The notes below the pieces were generated by a model. That model had not been told where the DNA came from. It saw only the letters and a list, made by a program, of their open reading frames with translations, and did no database searches. 59,119 nt of DNA from Gnetum montanum (Eukaryota; Streptophyta; Gnetopsida; Gnetales; Gnetaceae): assembly GCA_015680685.1 (NCBI GenBank), contig MNCI01006634.1:703-59821 (forward strand), given 5' to 3'. Made by a program: the position numbers and the translations under genes. Positions 44,026-54,366 of the stretch are shown here, in pieces (within the stretch, counting starts at the first letter, position 1; every line of letters begins with the position of its first letter).

Positions 44026-45130
44026 TTACCAGTACTTAGCTTAGCTCTAACTCACCTCCAACAAGCATAGTTAGCAAAATGCATTTTTGTTGTATCCCCT
44101 TTTGGCCCCAAAATTATAACTATGCTTGACCCCATATAAGACAATGAAGAGGGTAGTCCTAGAGCATTGTCTCCAAATTTTCATTTTTTTCTGTAAATTA
44201 AGGTCCTCTTAGTGCATATACATGCACTTAGTAGCATAGTCATAGCTTCTCAACCTCACACTATACAGCAAAGCATAGCAGAGCACAACACTACTTGTCT
44301 CAATGGAGAGTGTAGGTGGATGACAAGGTAGCTCCAATTATCCCCTCTACCACATAGTAGTCACTACACATTTCATGCTAAACCTAGCCCTATAAATACC
44401 CCTTCCCTTAACATTTTTTAGGTTGCCATTTTTTGTTAGTGGTTGGCAAAATTTGAGCAAGAAAATCTTTCAAGGTTGGCAAGAATGTAACTTGGTGAAC
44501 CTACAAAGCACTTGCGAGAGAACCAAAGGCACATTAGTGGAACTACACACCACTTCAGCCCACTACACACTATAGCTTCCAACCCAATAGGCATAGACAC
44601 CATTGTGGAATGTTAGTCCCTATGGCTAGACACCTCCAAGACCATGACTACATTGTCCACTATGCTAATTGTACACCATGTACCTTCTAACCCCTTTTGT
44701 TACTAACTATGTTCAACCCCATTTGGGGTGGTGTTCTGCTTCTTTCTCTTTTTCTTTGCATTTATAGCATTTTATTTGCATCTTTCACTATTTCATTGCA
44801 TGGCCATCACATAGCCACACCTAGAACTATGCTTGGATGGTGGTGCCTACATGTTGACATCCTCATGTTTGCCAAAAATTTAACTATTCTTTACACCATT
44901 AACACTGTTAGCATCATTAATAGTACTCAAACACTTAGCATTGTTTCATATCAACATTGCAACTAGCTATGTTGCACCCCAGTTGCATCTATTAAGTTCT
45001 TGTTCGATCAACAAGACCATTCAAGGCATCCCATCTATGCCTCTAGCAAGCCCTCATGCTGACTTGAGGTTAGGACTTTGTGCCCATGGACCCCTTGGTG
45101 TTTTAGCTATTGACATTTTTATTCACCACA
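44026..45130 (+). other. Possible + strand LTR or promoter region (K)
   Basis: CCTATAAATACCCC at about 44390-44403 repeats the TATA context of LTRs A, B and D but on the + strand, followed by about 700 bases without an intact gene. It may be a + oriented LTR of that superfamily cut by D. No PBS, partner LTR or target duplication was found, and the right boundary with H is not clear. Frames of 60-90 codons at 44697-45135 are not convincing genes. Confidence 0.3.
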
Positions 45131-46377
45131 TGTAGACTTGAAGTGTTCTCCTTGTTGTTGATTGAAGTCCATCTATGATATGGCAAAGCTACTCCAATTG
45201 AGAATAATCATGGCTAGGACATCTATGTAAAAAAGAATAATACCTTACCATGGCTACATCCAAGGGTTCATGTGTTTCTTGTCATCAACCTTGGATTTGC
45301 GTTCTCAAATTGGACACTTTGGAGTATGTCAAATATTTATCAGTGAATAGTTCAAACATAATACTCCATCTATGAATTGATTCTAACTCCAAGAAGCAAT
45401 ACCAACTTTTTTCTTCTTTTATAAGTGTCTTGGGGAATAGCTTAAGTTTCTACCAGTTATATTTTGTGTTTTGTAAAGCAGAAGCATTGAGAAAGGCATA
45501 AAGATGGATCTATGGATCTAAGTTATATTCCTCCTTAAATCTGGGGATATTATTCATATCCAACACTTGATTTTACTATCTTTCATATGCTTGGTTGGGA
45601 TCCTAACTTCCTCTACGATGTTTAGCGTGATTCAAGTTACCAAGAAGAGCTCATCATCATCATGATTTTGATGATTCCTATGATGTTTCTTGCTACCCCT
45701 TTGATCATGGTGGGGCCTATAATCATTAACCCATCGTTCTTCTCCATCACGATTTCATCCCCTATGGTTTTGATTAGATTCAAATGAGGAAGCAGAAGAT
45801 GCAGATGAAGAGCACAAAGAGGGAGTAGGGCTACCACCTCCTCTTCACTTTTCATTGCCATGATCATTAGGTTTTCTGTCATCATGATGCTTGCTTGAGC
45901 CTCTAGCTTAACTCCCACATTTTTCTAAACCTAGATTATTGATAGTGGACATCAGATTTGGTCTCAAGGACCAATCATCAATGTTAAGGGGTGGATAATC
46001 TTCATGTTGAGAACCCCTAGACGAAGGATCCTCATTGTCATTTTGGTTCAGTAGGAACAAGGGGTTGATGAATTATTTCCCCTTTGTAGCTTCGTGACAC
46101 TTCTCTTGGTGCTAATCTTGTTTATGTTTTGTTTCTATAGGACAATATTTCTAATAGTCATGGTCCTACACAACATATTTATCATGGAGGTCCTAGATGC
46201 CCAACCTCTTAAGAGTTGGGAGTAGTGTCCCAGGAATAGATCAGTCAAGAGGCAACACAATGTCACCCTCCATCTCTCTCCACCACAACTTCTCATCCTG
46301 ATGTAGGATGAAGGTGAAATTAGGTACAAACTCATCTGGATGAGTGTACACCACCTTCAATTCTTGGGGCACTCATG

Positions 46378-46382
46378 ATTTT
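46378..46382 (+). repeat. Left target-site duplication of solo LTR G
   Basis: ATTTT, identical to 47194-47198. Confidence 0.92.
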
Positions 46383-47193
46383 TGATGGGACAAGATATTG
46401 CATGGGCCGCGATATTGCGTCATCCCCCACGATATCGCGTATGCAATATCGCGATGCACTACCAAGTCTATAAATAAGAGGTGGCTCTCCCTTGTTTTCA
46501 CATCTAGATCTAGACCTTTAGTGAAACTTTGGCAGTTTTACCTCTCTAGAGATAGAATATTTTCCATGTGCCTACAGTAGGAGCTCCAAAGTGAACAGAT
46601 CTTTATTCGAGCAAATATTGTACCTGAACACATGTTTTTGTATGGAAATAAAGACGAAATTCTTGGATAAACCTTGCAATCTATGGAATAGGCTAAATAT
46701 GATTTTATTTACTATTATTTATTTTTTGCCATTTAATCACTTTATTAGTCATTAAATCTCTTTCAACCCTTCTCTCCTAGTTGAGTGCCTCAGTATGACC
46801 GCTTTGAGCACGTGCGTTACACTTGGTGATCCTAGCAACGATTAGCATTTAGTAACCAAGGTTGCATTGGTTTAGGGTGTAAACAGTAGTGGGAATGGAT
46901 GCTGACACTAGGTTAATTCAGACTTAGTTAGTTAGTTAAAGTTGGTAATTAGTCTCTTCACCCTTCACCTTATCAGCATAGAAGATAAAACCAAAAAGAC
47001 ATAAAAATCATATACCTCAAACTTACTTAACCATACACCATGACAAATACAAGTAAGTCTGGGAAGACAACGAATAATTAACCTTAAGTGTTCCATGAGA
47101 CGTGTAGGCACTTAGTCTATGGAGTTTAACCGGATCACTCATGCTACACTCGTATTCGTATGGTTGAGTGTAGGGGTACCTCGCCACTCATCA
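46383..47193 (+). repeat. Solo LTR G (F family)
   Basis: 811 bases, TGATGGGAC...CACTCATCA, colinear with both LTRs of F, including the GATATC-rich short U3 and TCTATAAATAAGAGG. ATTTT duplications on both sides and no internal sequence show a solo LTR, formed by recombination between two LTRs. It lies in the gag of H, 11 codons from its start. Confidence 0.94.
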
Positions 47194-47198
47194 ATTTT
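47194..47198 (+). repeat. Right target-site duplication of solo LTR G
   Basis: ATTTT, identical to 46378-46382. Confidence 0.92.
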
Positions 47199-47370
47199 GA
47201 ATCATCATGCCTATGATAAGAAGACATTTTGGATTAGAGAAAACTTTAGTGTGCTTAAATTATAATTTTAATTATTAATTTTTCAAATAATTGTGACCTT
47301 AGGATTTGTTCCAACAATCTTAAATAATATTCACCAAGTCCTAGTTAGTGCACATATCAAACTACAAATC

Positions 47371-47387
47371 CCCAACAATGGTGCCAA
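47371..47387 (-). promoter_or_regulatory. Primer-binding site of element H (tRNA-Asp type)
   Basis: The minus strand reads TTGGCACCATTGTTGGG directly after the LTR end CTCATCA, the worn tRNA-Asp site also seen in E and F. Confidence 0.8.
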
Positions 47388-48248
47388 TGATGAGTAGTGA
47401 GTACCCTCTATGTCCAACCATACGAATCACTAAGCATTTATGCACGATCTAGTTGAATTCCATGAACTTATAGCCTACTAAGTACACTAGTCTCTATGAA
47501 GTGAAACTAATCATTGTAATTGTTGTCTTCCTAATTACACTTGTGAAATGCAAAGGTATGATTAAGTCCAACTGAGGCATATGATTTTTATCATTTTTAT
47601 GTTTTGTATTTTAAGTTGCCTAAGGATAAAAAATAATAAAATAATTAAATTACTAATTTAATCTAACTAGTTACAGCTGACTAATCCTAACATAAGCATC
47701 CATTCCCACTTGCCATACACATCTTAAACACATTTAATGCTACTAGGTTACTAAACGTTAAGCATTATTGGGATTACCAAGCACCAAGAATATGCTTGAA
47801 GTGGTCATACTTATGTGATTAATTAGTCACTATTTAATCTAGCTTAATTTAGCTTGATTACTTAAAGCATTAAAAAAAATTGCATAAAATATTAAATGCA
47901 TAATAAATAATTAATCGATTTCAAAGTGGTGCAAGGTCAATCAGAAAGCTTGTCTTTATTACCCCACACACTACCATGCCCAGGTACAACAATGCTCAAA
48001 TAAAGATCCATACACTCTTTGACTCCTACTGCTAGCACTTAGAAAAAAATATTCTAACTTTCAAATGACAAAACTATAAGAGCTGTGCTACAACTACAAC
48101 AAAAGATGTCATAAACATGGCAGGTGAGCACATAATTATAGGCAAAAATAGATACTATGTCAACAAGGCCATGTCAACACAACAAATCATGCATCAACAG
48201 GGCCTAGTTGATAAGGCCAAATCGATGCAACCAATTTATGATTCATCA
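47388..48248 (-). repeat. 5' LTR of element H
   Basis: 861 bases on the minus strand from TGATGAATCAT (48248) to CTACTCATCA (47388). It shares with E, F and G the terminal wording and the AATAAAGACAA region, but its U3 lacks the GATATC palindromes. Confidence 0.8.
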
Positions 48249-48650
48249 AGAAGTTATCCATGAAGACTTTAAGATCATTTCTTATATGCTTTTAAAATAT
48301 GCTTATGACAAGGCATTGATAAGTAGTAGGTGCATTACACAAGACAAATGACATCTTCTTGTATGAAAATATCTTCTAAAGATTCATGAAAGGAATTTTG
48401 GCTTGATTCTCTAGTAAAATCAAGATTTGGTTTTAACCACAATAATCATTAAGAAAACTGTAGTGCATATGGACTACAATTATTTTAAGTACCTAATTGA
48501 GAAATGGTAATGGCAAATGATTCTTGAAAATTTTCATGTTCAATACTCTAAAATCGATGAAGATTGATCACTAGCCTCATTTCTTTGGCACAATCACTAG
48601 TAGGCTTAGTGGTGTAGGGATATCTCTTCTAATCTTCTTGTTCTTTCGTA
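48249..48650 (-). pseudogene. pol: Reverse transcriptase relic I (Athila-like)
   Basis: Minus-strand translation shows VPKK (about 48600), FRVLNMKIFKNHLPLPF, FLNDYCG.NQI, SYKKMSFVLCNAPTTYQ and KVFMDN at 48270-48250, in the order of a gypsy RT; the wording resembles the Athila branch (LNDYCGYNQI, MPFGLCNAPATFQ, VFMDDF types). The LTR of H begins immediately after FMDN, so H landed in the catalytic box. Stops and shifts are numerous. The upstream limit near 48650 is unclear. Confidence 0.75.
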
Positions 48651-48869
48651 CATGAATGCTTTGCAAGTTTCAAGTTTGAAGAACATATGGAAAAGTGTGT
48701 TGTTAATGTGTGTCTTCTTATGTTGATTTTGTTAATGATGATTCATGAATATTTTGGGATGTTCTATAATCATTTTGATGAGTCTAGATGGTTTGACAAT
48801 CTATGGGAACTTGTTTGGATGCATCTAGAGGTTCCAAACATTAAAAAAAAAAGCATTTTTGTGTTTGGC
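48651..48869. other. Unassigned AT-rich spacer
   Basis: Between the RT relic and the copia-like LTR. It may contain the start of LTR J; I cannot fix the boundary. No gene seen. Confidence 0.35.
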
Positions 48870-49663
48870 TTTGGTAGGTGACACATCCCAACAAAAATTG
48901 GAACATCCCAGGTGAGATGTCCTAATTGTGTAGGTGACATTTTGGGTGAGATGTCCCACTAGAACTTGGTATTTCTTGTGACCAAATGGAACATCCTAGA
49001 AAAATATCAAACAACTCAACCAAGAGTTGGGTTTTCACATGAGACATCTTAACAAAGTTAGAGATAACCTATATGGATGGGAAAACTTCTGAAAATGTCC
49101 ATCCCAATTTGGAAAACAACCAAAGCATGATGAAAACAACTAAAGTAATATGGAAATAGTTGGGGAGAAGGTGAGAAACTTAGGAAATAGCTAAATAACC
49201 TCAAGTTGAGTTAAGAAAAGGTTTCTAAGTTTCTTGTCTTCCAGTTGCCTATAAATATTGATGTAATTCACCATTGTTGATGTTGAAGGTCAATAATCCA
49301 AACCAAGAGCAAGCTAGAGAGCACTTGAGGGAGGAGAGCTTGTGCAAGGAAGTTAAGTAAGAGGAAAGGGAGAGCACTTGAGAGTGGTTAGGAGAATCTC
49401 TTATAAGTCTCTTGTCTTGATCTTGGGCTCCATTGTGAGTAATGGATGATTAAGAGGGAACATGTGTCACCTCTATGATCCTTGGGAGAGTTGTGAGTTG
49501 AGTTTGGTTGCTCATCTTTGATGTATTTTCTATGTACTTTGCGAATTTTTTTAATATAAGGATACTTTTCTCTATTTCATTGTGTAATTTTTTTTCTAAG
49601 CTAGATTTGCTTGGAAGTTGTCAATTGGGTCTTATTGGTGTCTATTGAAGTGCAACCCTTGCA
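48870..49663 (+). repeat. Copia-like LTR J
   Basis: It contains repeated ACATCCCA/GAGATGTCC words, a TATA box (CCTATAAATATTG, about 49250), and ends ...CTTGCA at 49663 before a tRNA-iMet-type PBS. The start is approximate. No second copy is in the window. Element F inserted about 140 bases downstream. Confidence 0.55.
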
Positions 49664-49669
49664 CTAGAT

Positions 49670-49681
49670 TGGTATTAAAGC
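49670..49681 (+). promoter_or_regulatory. Primer-binding site of J (initiator tRNA-Met type)
   Basis: TGGTATTAAAGC is one or two steps from TGGTATCAGAGC, the usual Ty1/copia site pairing with initiator tRNA-Met. Confidence 0.65.
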
Positions 49682-49801
49682 AAAAGGTTCAGAGGCTTCT
49701 ACACTTCTATGTTGAAGCTTTGTGTTTTCTTTGAATGAAAGGAATATTGTTGTGGATATTTGTGCATTTTATTTTGGATATAGAAGCTTCCTCAATGGAA
49801 C
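49682..49801 (+). other. Internal start of J, interrupted by F
   Basis: Leader sequence of J up to the target duplication of F; the interior resumes at 56994. Confidence 0.5.
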
Positions 49802-49806
49802 ATTAT
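49802..49806 (+). repeat. Left target-site duplication of element F
   Basis: ATTAT, identical to 56989-56993. Confidence 0.95.
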
Positions 49807-50614
49807 TGATGGGACGCGATATCGCATCCCTCGCGATATCGTGTCTTCCCCTGTGATATCACGTACGTGATATCATGGTGCACCATCATATCTATAAATA
49901 AGAGGAGGCTCTCCCTTATTTCCTCATCCTAGGCTTAGACTATAGTGAAACTCTGGTAAATTAATCAATCCAAAGAGAGAATATTTTCCATATGCCCACA
50001 GTAGGAGTCCTAAAGTGAACGGCTCGTTATTCAAGCAAACATTGTACCTAAACACAAGTTTGTGTACGGCAATAAAGACAAACTTCTTGGATAAACCTTG
50101 CAATGCATGGAATAGGCTAATTAGGATTTTATTTACTATTATTTATTATCTATTATCTAAATGTTTTATTAGTTACTAAATCTCTCAACCCTTCTCTCCT
50201 AATTAAGTACCTCAATACAACCACTTCGAGCACGTGTGTTACGTGTGGTGATCCCAGCAACAACTAGCTTTTGGTAACCATGATTACATTGGTTCAGGGT
50301 GTGTACGGTAAGTGGGAATGAATGCTGACACTAGGTAAATTTAGACTTAGTTCATTAGTTAGAGTTAGTCAATTAGTCTCTCAACCCTTTACCTCGATAG
50401 CATAGGAGATAAAACATAAAAAGATATAAAAATCATATACCTCAGACTTACTTAATCATACACCATGATAAATACAAGTCTAGGAAGACAACAGATAATT
50501 AACCTTAAGTGTTCCATGAGGTGTGTAGGCACTTAGTCTATAGAGTTCAACTAGATCACGCGTGTTACGCTCCTATTCATATGGTTGAGTGTAGGGGTAC
50601 CTCACCACTCATCA
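49807..50614 (+). repeat. 5' LTR of element F
   Basis: 808 bases, TGATGGGAC...CACTCATCA. U3 of about 90 bases holds four GATATC palindromes, then TCTATAAATAAGAGG. AATAAAGACAA near 50071 may be the polyadenylation signal. Confidence 0.95.
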
Positions 50615-50633
50615 TTGGTGCCATTGTTGAGGA
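50615..50633 (+). promoter_or_regulatory. Primer-binding site of element F (tRNA-Asp type)
   Basis: TTGGTGCCATTGTTGAGGA follows the LTR directly; it is a worn TGGCGCCGTTGCCGGGGA. Confidence 0.85.
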
Positions 50634-50759
50634 CTAAGTGTTTGTGCGCTAAGTAGAACATAAGAGATCATTCACATCGTTGGGAGCTTAAACGAACCTT
50701 AGGGTTAATTAAATAAAAAAATTATATAATGGTTAATTAGCACACTAAATTATATAACA

Positions 50760-53672
50760 ATGTCTTCTTCTAACAAAAGCAATACACCACCTAGGGACAA
50801 TACTAGAGACAATCGGCAATCTAAAATGCATAACCTAAATTCGCTAGTTCCTCAACAATATAGGGTGGAATATACTCATCCTGATGAGTATATTCCCAAT
50901 TTTACTTTTATCCTCCATCAAGATGAACAGATGCGCTGGAGATACTTACAAGGTAACATAGTGTTACCCCCAGATCGGTCAGTCCCCAACATGCTTCTCT
51001 GTGCTTTGGCACAGATCAGCATGAAGAAATTATATGCTGAATATGTTGCAAAAGATTTTGACATGAGGGATTACCATCCCACATCTTTACAATGTATGAG
51101 GGACTCAAGGAAGGAGAGCCAACATACACTATTGAAGGGCAAAGAGGTCCTGCACGTCCTAAGTGAAATGGGAGATGGTGAACCACTTATAACTGGTTCT
51201 CTATCAAAAGATGTTTCCCCTCCTAACAATAGTGAGGAGGTAGGTTATCAGAACCTACAATCCATGATACACAACCTTGGTTCTGATCCCCGTGAACACC
51301 AACTGTTCACAGGGGGAACAACAACTCATGATAAGGATGGGCACTTTGATCATCATCATGATCGAGGCCACAGCCACAGAAGAGAAGGTAGGAAACATCA
51401 TCATGGTGATGGTTCTCCTTCTTCTTCTCCTTATTCACATCATTCATCCTCTCCTTCCACATCTGGGCACAGTCATAGCGAGGACAACGGTGAGGATAGA
51501 GGTAGGCAAAATGAGAGACCTCGACGAGAGAGTCGAGAGAGAGGACAAGGACATGAACAAAGGGAAAGTATGGAACAACGTAGACATCATAGACGTCATG
51601 AAAGAGATGATCATGACGAGCCCCTACTTGCCACCTAAAGCATGCTAAATATAATGGAGGTAGTTAGGATACCAACAAGGCATTTAAAAGATAGTCGGAT
51701 CAAACGTTTAGACATGAATAATATCCCAGGCTTTGAAAGGGGATACAACGTGGTTCTGCAACATCATTTACAGGCATTCTATGATGCTTGTGCCTTGCAA
51801 AACATAGAGAATGAGTGGCAAAAAATAAAGTTGTTTCCTAGGACACTCATTAAGGAAGCAGAGAGTTGGTACCGATTCTTAGAGCTAGAAACCATTAGGA
51901 GGTGGAGTACAATGTTATAACTCTTCAACGATAAGTATTAGGCGTACTCTAGAGTGTCTAATTTGCGTAAGAAGATCCAAGGATGGAAGCAAGGTACTCA
52001 TGAACCCTTGGATGCTGCCATGGGCCGCTACTACGCATTATTACATCATTGCCTGGGCCATGATTACACATAGTGGGACCAACTTCGTCACATCATAGAT
52101 GGGCTAAGGCATGAGACTAGAAGAACCCTTGGGACATATGCACAAGGGAGACTATCAGAACTTAAAGCCCATGAAATACATAGACTATTGGAGCAAGTAG
52201 CCAAAGAAGAAGATGAGTTATGAAAAAGAGAAAGTGCGGAAGAATACAACCGTGATCCTTCCCTTCGAAAGAAGGGAGTGAAATTTTGTGATGAAGAGGA
52301 TGAGTCACCACTCGAAGAGTTGGTGAATAGAAAAACCTTGTTGATTCAAAAGCTAACAACCAAAGTATCGGCTAAGGTGGATCAATTGTGGGATTCCTTA
52401 CACTCTAGGCTTGAAACTATCCTGAAAATAGTAGAAGAGTCTAAGGTAGAACAAAGTAGTGACAAGAACAAGACAAAGCAAAAAGATTCAGGCCCTGCAC
52501 ATAACAAGGGTAAGGAAAAAATTACTACCTCCGATGAGGTTGTGGATTCAGACACAGATGATGGTGGATGTGAGATCTGCCAATATGACCATCCTAAGAG
52601 AAGTTATCCAATCATCTCACATCTACAGGAGTCTGGGGTGTATGCACTCAACCCGAGACTCAACAAATGGCAAACACCCCAAAGGTTACCTTATCCCCAA
52701 GGTAACCCAAGGTAGTTCCACCAACCATTAACGTACTATCCAAGTGGAACTACACCACAACCCATTGGACAACATCAGCAATGGCAATACCCACAGTCAT
52801 GGGGGATGCCACCGCCAAAACAACAATACCCTTACCGGCAACCTGATCCTTATAGCTATTATGTGCAATAGCCAGTTTCTCCAAGTGACTCTATGGGTCA
52901 CACCACTCCCCAACGTCACTACCAAGTTTGGGAGTACTTTAGGATGACTCCTTCTCCTCTGGGAGGCACCCCACATACCTATCATCCTCCTAATCCATCC
53001 ACACCTCTTCCACCAGTAGTTCCCATAACACCTCCTACTCCAACAATGCAAGGGGAACTCTCCACTTAACCACAGCACTAAAATGCTATGAGAGCCGTAA
53101 ACATTCAACCCACTGCTGGTTCTAAAAACCATAAAAAGAGAAGACCTTTCTTTAGAACCAAAAGCCCAGATAAGCTCTCACAACAACAAGCAGTTGATTC
53201 TAGGTATGCTCCCCCAACACATAAGACTTCGGAGCACCCTTCAGTCCAATATCAAAGCTTAATGTATACAGTTATGTTAACACATACCGTAACCTACTGG
53301 ATCAAGGTAGGCCACCTTCCTAGGAAATTATCTAACCCTGGGAGTCCCTTAATCTACCTCCAAGTTGCTAAGAACAAACCACATAAGGCTCTTCTTGACT
53401 CAAGTTCCGGAGTCAACCTAATTTCACGAGAGATGTATCAAGCCTGGAACCTAGCCCAACTTAAGAAGAGAAACATCCAACTAGAGTTGGTAGACCAATC
53501 CATCACCATTCCCTTAGAATTGGTGGAGGACATCGTTACCACTATGTGTGGTTGGTCCTACCCAGCTGACTTCCTAGTGATAGAAGTTAACAACAACGAA
53601 GGGGACTTCCCAATTATAATGAGAATGGCATGGCTGAGTACAGTAGACACATGCCTAGGAATTCTTGATCTT
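50760..53672 (+). pseudogene. gag-pro: Gag-protease polyprotein of element F, one frame with many stops
   Basis: Start ATG 50760 (MSSSNKSNTPPRDN). The first 292 codons are open: an N-terminal domain (VEYTHPDEYIPNFTF), then a His-rich, Ser-rich and Arg/Glu-rich low-complexity tail. After TAA at 51636 the same frame continues through a Retrotrans_gag-type core (KLFPRTLIKEAESWYRFLE, 51820-51890; HIIDGL), a CEICQYDHPKR zinc-like motif (about 52580), a Pro-rich region and a protease (53390-53650) with ALLDSSSGVNL and PIIMRMAW. About nine stops but no frameshift in 2.9 kb. Family role: particle protein and its protease. Reading ends at an undetermined base at 53673 inside a short duplication. Confidence 0.9.
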
Positions 53673-54143
53673 NACATGCCTAGGAATTCGTAATCTTTCC
53701 TTGAAAATCTCTAAGGTAAACATTTATGGAAAGATTGAGAAGAGGAAAGTTCCATGCATCACATACAGTGATTCATCGGGTGATGACATGGAGGAAATGC
53801 CTCCATGCAACAGGTGTGCCCTTGAAACTTTGAGATAAAGATTCTTGTATGTAGCAACCACACAACAAGTAGTAGACATCCCATGGTTAACAGCTACTTG
53901 AAAGAGCAACCAAAAAATATGCATGGAACGAACTGAGGAAACAACCCATGCCAATAACGAAGGCATAGATACATTGGAATATGAGCGTCGCCAACTTCCA
54001 CCCCTTAATCTAAGAACATTAATTGGGAGAAGTTGGGCACTTCTATGAAATTCAAACAAATGCTCATTATTTCAGATCCCTCCCTTGCAATTCAGTCATG
54101 GGGGAGATGGCAACCTATGCTAATCATTTGGGGCCTCAGTTCT
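53673..54143 (+). other. Tail of the gag-protease region of F
   Basis: After the undetermined base the translation continues in short pieces (KVNIYGKIEKRKVPCITYSD; LPPLNLRTLIGRSW) with stops, to about 54047. It probably encoded the end of the polyprotein. No RT motifs appear. Confidence 0.55.
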
Positions 54144-54345
54144 TTTTAGTTTTTGTTTTACACATTTTTGTTTTCCACATTTTTGTTTTACACATTTTTG
54201 TTTTACACATTTTTGTTCTACAATTTTTTGTTTTATATTTTTTTTTTTACATATTTTTGTTTTACAAGTCTTTGTTTTACAAATTTTTGTTTTACAAATT
54301 TATTTAACTTTTTTTTTTGTTTTACAACATCGTTATACTTTTCCA
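54144..54345 (+). repeat. T-rich tandem array of 15-base units in F
   Basis: About eleven units of ACACATTTTTGTTTT and variants. As 15 is a multiple of three it looks like a Phe/Tyr-rich frame, which I take as an artefact. A (TG)n run follows at 54349-54366. E has a related T-rich tract after its gag. Confidence 0.9.
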
Positions 54346-54366
54346 TTTTGTGTGTGTGTGTGTGTG

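Larger units (their letters stand above)
45130..47227 (-). pseudogene. gag: Gag of element H (split by solo LTR G)
   Basis: It starts MSSYHRHDDSK at 47227; after 11 codons the solo LTR intervenes, then the frame resumes with VYTHPDEFVPNFTFILHQDE (about 46350-46290), matching VEYTHPDEYIPNFTFILHQDE of F closely. A His/Asp-rich basic stretch lies at about 45900-45640. The core has EPLDVAMVRYYSFLHRCPSH and HIIDGL (about 45240-45140), as in F. Many stops. Confidence 0.8.
45130..48248 (-). mobile_element. Element H: 5' part of an F-family retrotransposon, gag split by solo LTR G
   Basis: On the minus strand: LTR 48248-47388, PBS at 47387-47371, short leader, gag from 47227, interrupted by solo LTR G at 47193-46383 and resuming at 46377 down to about 45130. 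No protease, pol or 3' LTR seen. H inserted into the RT relic I. Boundary at 45130 is approximate. Confidence 0.75.

Noticed and set aside
44697-45135. Two + strand frames as genes of a K element
   Set aside because: Hydrophobic, unsupported frames in DNA that may be LTR; no motif or splice model fits.
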